A stretch of DNA of 9,388 nucleotides from the NCBI GenBank assembly GCA_023392115.1, contig JAEVZT010000242.1:1-9388 (forward strand), written 5' to 3'. This document shows, in pieces, positions 7,254-9,388 of the stretch. The stretch's first letter is position 1. Each line of letters begins with the position of its first letter. The position numbers and the translations under genes were made by a program. The notes under the pieces were generated by a model. It searched no databases and was not told the origin of the DNA. It worked only from the letters and a program-made list of their open reading frames with translations. Source of the DNA: Chloroflexota bacterium (lineage in GTDB: Bacteria; Chloroflexota; Anaerolineae; Aggregatilineales; Phototrophicaceae).

Positions 7254-7634
7254 ATGAGTTCAGGGCGCATTGAACGGTTTGAAGACCTGATCGCATGGCA
7301 GAAAGCCCGACATCTCACTTCAATGATTTATCAGATGACGCAGGACGAGCGATTCGCGCGTGATTTTGGGCTTGTGGGACAGATTCAACGGGCAGCCGTT
7401 TCGATCATGGCGAATATCGCCGAAGGCTATGAGCGCGGTAATCCCGGTGACTTCCACCGCTTTCTCAGTATAGCGAAAGCGTCATGCGCCGAAGTTCGCT
7501 CACAGCTTTACGTCGCATTTGATGTTGGCTATATCGATGGGGCACAGTTTGACCAGCTTCTGCGACAAGCAGAAGAAGTAGGCAAAATTATCGGCGGACT
7601 GCGTACTTCGGTAGAGCGACAACGGCACGAATAG
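7254..7634 (+). CDS. Four-helix-bundle protein, S23/intervening-sequence family
   Basis: The protein has 126 residues and fits four amphipathic helices. Helix 1 carries [20 protein letters not shown] (residues 8-27). Residues 41-60 ([20 protein letters not shown]) hold the family signature around S-x-x-x-N-I-A-E-G. Residues 67-94 (starting with [16 protein letters not shown]) and 97-120 form helices 3 and 4. The family is known from proteins encoded in intervening sequences of 23S rRNA genes, and it is related to the accessory protein Avd of diversity-generating retroelements; members lack enzymatic motifs and are thought to form oligomers that bind nucleic acid. I use the ATG at 7254; an in-frame GTG at 7245 would add three residues, and no well-spaced ribosome binding site is seen for either. 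It is flanked by inverted repeat arrays. Its biological role is unknown. Confidence 0.9.
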   Translation: MSSGRIERFEDLIAWQKARHLTSMIYQMTQDERFARDFGLVGQIQRAAVSIMANIAEGYERGNPGDFHRFLSIAKASCAEVRSQLYVAFDVGYIDGAQFDQLLRQAEEVGKIIGGLRTSVERQRHE

Positions 7635-7700
7635 AGTTAGAGTAGAAGTGATGAGCCTAATGTTCTTTCACTCATCACTTTTCACTCATCACTCATCACT
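7635..7700 (-). repeat. Right ACTCATC repeat array with hairpin
   Basis: The array is the reverse complement of the left array type. A 7-bp unit, CACTCAT, repeats at 7683-7700 and again, separately, at 7669-7680. AAGTGATGAG (7646-7655) and CTCATCACTT (7671-7680) are perfect 10-bp inverted repeats with a 15-base loop, so this flank can also fold on itself just after the four-helix-bundle stop codon. Confidence 0.85.
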
Positions 7701-7702
7701 TT

Positions 7703-7707
7703 AGGAG
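7703..7707 (+). promoter_or_regulatory. Hydantoinase ribosome binding site abutting the right repeat array
   Basis: AGGAG lies eight bases before the ATG at 7716 and begins two bases after the last ACTCATCACT unit. It supports the chosen start and shows that the repeat array stops without damaging translation of the hydantoinase. Confidence 0.7.
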
Positions 7708-7715
7708 AGCTTTTC

Positions 7716-9191
7716 ATGGGAACACTGTTTAAGAACGGCACGGTGATCACCGCCGGGGAGATGGCGCGGGCGGATGTCCTCGTCGAAGGCGAGATCGTCA
7801 CCCTGATGGGGCGCGACATCGACCCGACCGGACACGAGGTGGTCGACTGCACGGGCATGTACCTGCTGCCGGGCGGGATCGACGTGCACACGCATCTCGA
7901 TCTGGCATTCGGCGGCACGTACAGCAACGACGATTTCGACACCGGACACAAAGCAGCCGCTTACGGCGGCACGACGATGCATATCGACTTCGCCATGCAG
8001 CCGAAGGGCGGCACGTTTCAGGACGCGCTCGAAATCTGGCGCGAAAAAGCCAAGCTGGCGCAGATCGACTACAGCTTCCACATGGGCATCACTGACCTGC
8101 GTCCCGACGTGCTCGACGCGATCCCGTCGCTGGTGCAGGAAGGTATCACCAGCCTGAAGCTGTTCATGGCGTACAAAAACGTGTTTCAGGTCGACGACAC
8201 GACCCTTTTCCGCGCCATGCAGCAGGCGGCGAAGAACGGCATGATCGTCATGGTACACGCCGAAAATGGCGACGTCGAAGTCGAGCTGCGGAGCGCGCTG
8301 CTGGCGGAAGGCAAGACCGATCCCGTTTATCATGCGGCGTCGCGTCCGCCGGAAATCGAGGGCGAGGCGACCAACCGCGCCGTCGTCATGTCCGGCATGA
8401 CCGGGTGTCCGCTGTACGTCGTCCACATGACGTGCGAGCCGGCGATCGAAGCGCTGCGGCGCGGGCGGGCGCTCGGCTACCCGGTGATGGGCGAAACCTG
8501 CATCCAGTACTTCTTCATGACGGTGGAAGATCATCTGGCGCAGCCCGATTTTCACGGCGCGAAGTACGTCTGCTCGCCGCCGATCCGCACGACGCACGAT
8601 CACGGCGTCGTCTGGCAGGCAGTCCGCGACGGCACGCTGCAAGTCGTCAGCACCGATCACTGCGATTTCTGGTTTGAAGGCGGCGTCGGTCCCGTCGAGG
8701 AATGGGTCGCGGAACACGGCGGCAGAAATTGGGCAGAATTCGAGGCGCAAGACCCGACCTACCGCCGACCCGGCAAGGAACTCGGACGCGGCGACTTCTC
8801 GAAGATTCCGAACGGCTTGCCCGCGATCGAGGATCGCATGATCGCGCTGTGGCACGCGGGCGTCAACGGCGGCAAGATCACGCCGTCGCGCTTCGTCGAG
8901 CTGAACTGCACCAATCCGGCGAGAATCTTCGGCATGTACCCGCGCAAGGGGACGATCGCCATTGGCTCGGACGCCGACATCGCCGTCTGGGATCCGAACA
9001 AGCGCCACACGATCAGCGCGGCGACGCACCACATGCGCTGTGACTACAATCTGTTTGAAGGCATGGAAGTGCAGGGCGTTCCGGTGATCGTCTACCAACG
9101 CGGCAAGCGCCTGCTCGACCAGAACGGCTGGTACGGGGCGAATGGCAGCGGACAGTTCATCGCCCGCCAGCCTTACGCGCCGGTGCTGTAA
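7716..9191 (+). CDS. hydA: D-hydantoinase / dihydropyrimidinase
   Basis: The protein has 491 residues and belongs to the cyclic amidohydrolases, which open the ring of dihydropyrimidines or 5-substituted hydantoins to give N-carbamoyl amino acids. All binuclear-metal ligands are in place: His58 and His60 in GGIDVHTHLDL, Lys148 (to be carboxylated) in SLKLFMAYK, His181 in VMVHAENGD, His237 in YVVHMTC and Asp314 in STDHCDF. Tyr153 is at the position of the tyrosine that binds the substrate. The C-terminal KITPSRFVELNCTNPARIFGMYPRKGTIAIGSDADI is standard for the family. Residues 321-352 form an insertion between STDHCDFWF and GKELGRGDFSKIPNG; family members I remember are nearly continuous there, and this explains the extra length compared with about 460 residues. 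It lies downstream of an LLM oxidoreductase, probably its functional partner. Substrate preference cannot be read from sequence. Confidence 0.94.
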   Translation: MGTLFKNGTVITAGEMARADVLVEGEIVTLMGRDIDPTGHEVVDCTGMYLLPGGIDVHTHLDLAFGGTYSNDDFDTGHKAAAYGGTTMHIDFAMQPKGGTFQDALEIWREKAKLAQIDYSFHMGITDLRPDVLDAIPSLVQEGITSLKLFMAYKNVFQVDDTTLFRAMQQAAKNGMIVMVHAENGDVEVELRSALLAEGKTDPVYHAASRPPEIEGEATNRAVVMSGMTGCPLYVVHMTCEPAIEALRRGRALGYPVMGETCIQYFFMTVEDHLAQPDFHGAKYVCSPPIRTTHDHGVVWQAVRDGTLQVVSTDHCDFWFEGGVGPVEEWVAEHGGRNWAEFEAQDPTYRRPGKELGRGDFSKIPNGLPAIEDRMIALWHAGVNGGKITPSRFVELNCTNPARIFGMYPRKGTIAIGSDADIAVWDPNKRHTISAATHHMRCDYNLFEGMEVQGVPVIVYQRGKRLLDQNGWYGANGSGQFIARQPYAPVL

Positions 9192-9200
9192 GTGGAATTA

Positions 9201-9260
9201 CCCCTCACCTCGAACCCCTCTCCCACGCAAGCGGGGAGAGGGGAAATCTCGCTCCCCTCC
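9201..9260 (+). repeat. GC-rich palindromic dispersed repeat, right copy
   Basis: Starting nine bases after the hydantoinase stop, the C-rich segment CCCCTCACCTCGAACCCC leads into a strong hairpin at 9215-9243: CCCCTCTCCC-A-CGC pairs with GCGGGGAGAGGGG with one bulged A and an AA turn. Bases 9219-9239 match 2-22 in inverse orientation. There is no T-run after the stem, so it is not a classical intrinsic terminator, though it may slow polymerase or protect the 3' end of the oxidoreductase-hydantoinase transcript. Confidence 0.75.
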
Positions 9261-9310
9261 TCGAATTCGGTTGAAGACGGGACACATTTAATAATGATGG
9301 GCTTTGTGCC

Positions 9311-9388
9311 GCCGTAGGCTCAAAGCCTACGGCTGTTTCAACCCCCTGTAAGCCCGCTCAAGCGGGCTGTTCAGCCCCGTTCACGGGG
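9311..9388. repeat. Cluster of three consecutive hairpins
   Basis: There are three perfect inverted repeats in a row. GCCGTAGGCT / AGCCTACGGC is a 10-bp stem with loop CAA at 9311-9333; AGCCCGCT / AGCGGGCT is an 8-bp stem with loop CA at 9351-9368; CCCCGT / ACGGGG is a 6-bp stem with loop TC at 9375-9388. The third touches the window edge and may extend further. The cluster looks like a composite dispersed repeat. Bases 9261-9310 between it and the previous repeat hold no gene or motif that I recognise. Confidence 0.75.

Larger units (their letters stand above)
7137..7700 (+). mobile_element. Putative four-helix-bundle cassette with inverted repeat flanks
   Basis: A unit of about 564 bp carries one small gene and sits between two genes that otherwise look like an operon pair. 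The left flank reads AGTGATGAGT (7139-7148) and the right flank ends in the reverse complement ACTCATCACT (7691-7700). The left boundary falls inside the final codons of the oxidoreductase; the right boundary stops two bases before the hydantoinase ribosome binding site. A hand count of four 60-base stretches in the gene gives about 53% GC, against 55-72% in three sampled stretches of the hydantoinase gene. No transposase is encoded. That this is a mobile unit is inference; the repeat arrangement is seen directly. Confidence 0.55.

Noticed and set aside
7254..7634. Avd accessory protein of a diversity-generating retroelement
   Set aside because: The fold family is related, but there is no reverse transcriptase, template repeat or variable repeat in the window.
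7137..7700. Genuine 23S rRNA intervening sequence
   Set aside because: The flanking genes are protein-coding and no rRNA sequence is present; only the analogy is kept as a hypothesis.
7701..9098. A 465-codon open frame on the minus strand opposite the hydantoinase gene
   Set aside because: It is an antisense shadow in GC-rich sequence: Arg/Ala/Asp-rich composition, no family motifs, and the opposite strand encodes an enzyme with every catalytic residue.
9215..9243. Intrinsic terminator for the hydantoinase transcript
   Set aside because: The stem is strong, but it is followed by GGGAAATCTC rather than a T-run, and a related copy lies inside an open reading frame at the left edge.

Overview
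The window is a GC-rich bacterial chromosomal segment with TATAAT-type -10 elements and purine-rich ribosome binding sites. Its gene families point to a member of the Chloroflexota, perhaps an Anaerolineae-type lineage. These are a YfhO-like membrane protein, a HEAT-plus-TIR protein, a membrane-anchored PAS histidine kinase, a TIGR03842-type flavin oxidoreductase next to a hydantoinase, a stray four-helix-bundle gene and GC-rich palindromic repeats. The taxonomic placement is inference from gene content; there is no rRNA or other marker gene here.

Left half, minus strand, reading from 6012 down to 1: a GNAT-type acetyltransferase; a 700-residue histidine kinase with six membrane segments and two PAS domains; a 426-residue HEAT/TIR protein 70 bp downstream; then, after a likely promoter, an 80-residue single-span membrane protein and a polytopic YfhO-like membrane protein. 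The last gene has no ATG and starts at a GTG. Its reading frame runs off the window edge, through a palindromic repeat that encodes its last 15 visible residues. The kinase promoter -10 lies directly after the acetyltransferase stop codon. No response regulator is present.

Right half, plus strand: a divergent AT-rich promoter region (6013-6137) leads into a flavin/F420-type luciferase-like oxidoreductase and then a D-hydantoinase/dihydropyrimidinase with a complete set of metal ligands. The pair probably acts in cyclic-ureide or pyrimidine-like catabolism. Between them sits a compact unit of about 564 bp: a four-helix-bundle (S23/intervening-sequence family) gene flanked on the left by AGTGATGAGT-type repeats and on the right by the same motif in inverse orientation. 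The unit overwrites the oxidoreductase C-terminus and ends just before the hydantoinase ribosome binding site. This looks like an inserted cassette and is the most interesting structure in the window.

The right edge (9192-9388) has no gene. It holds a GC-rich palindromic repeat that shares 21 identical bases, inverted, with the repeat at the left edge, followed by three consecutive near-perfect hairpins. No tRNA, rRNA, CRISPR array or transposase gene was found.
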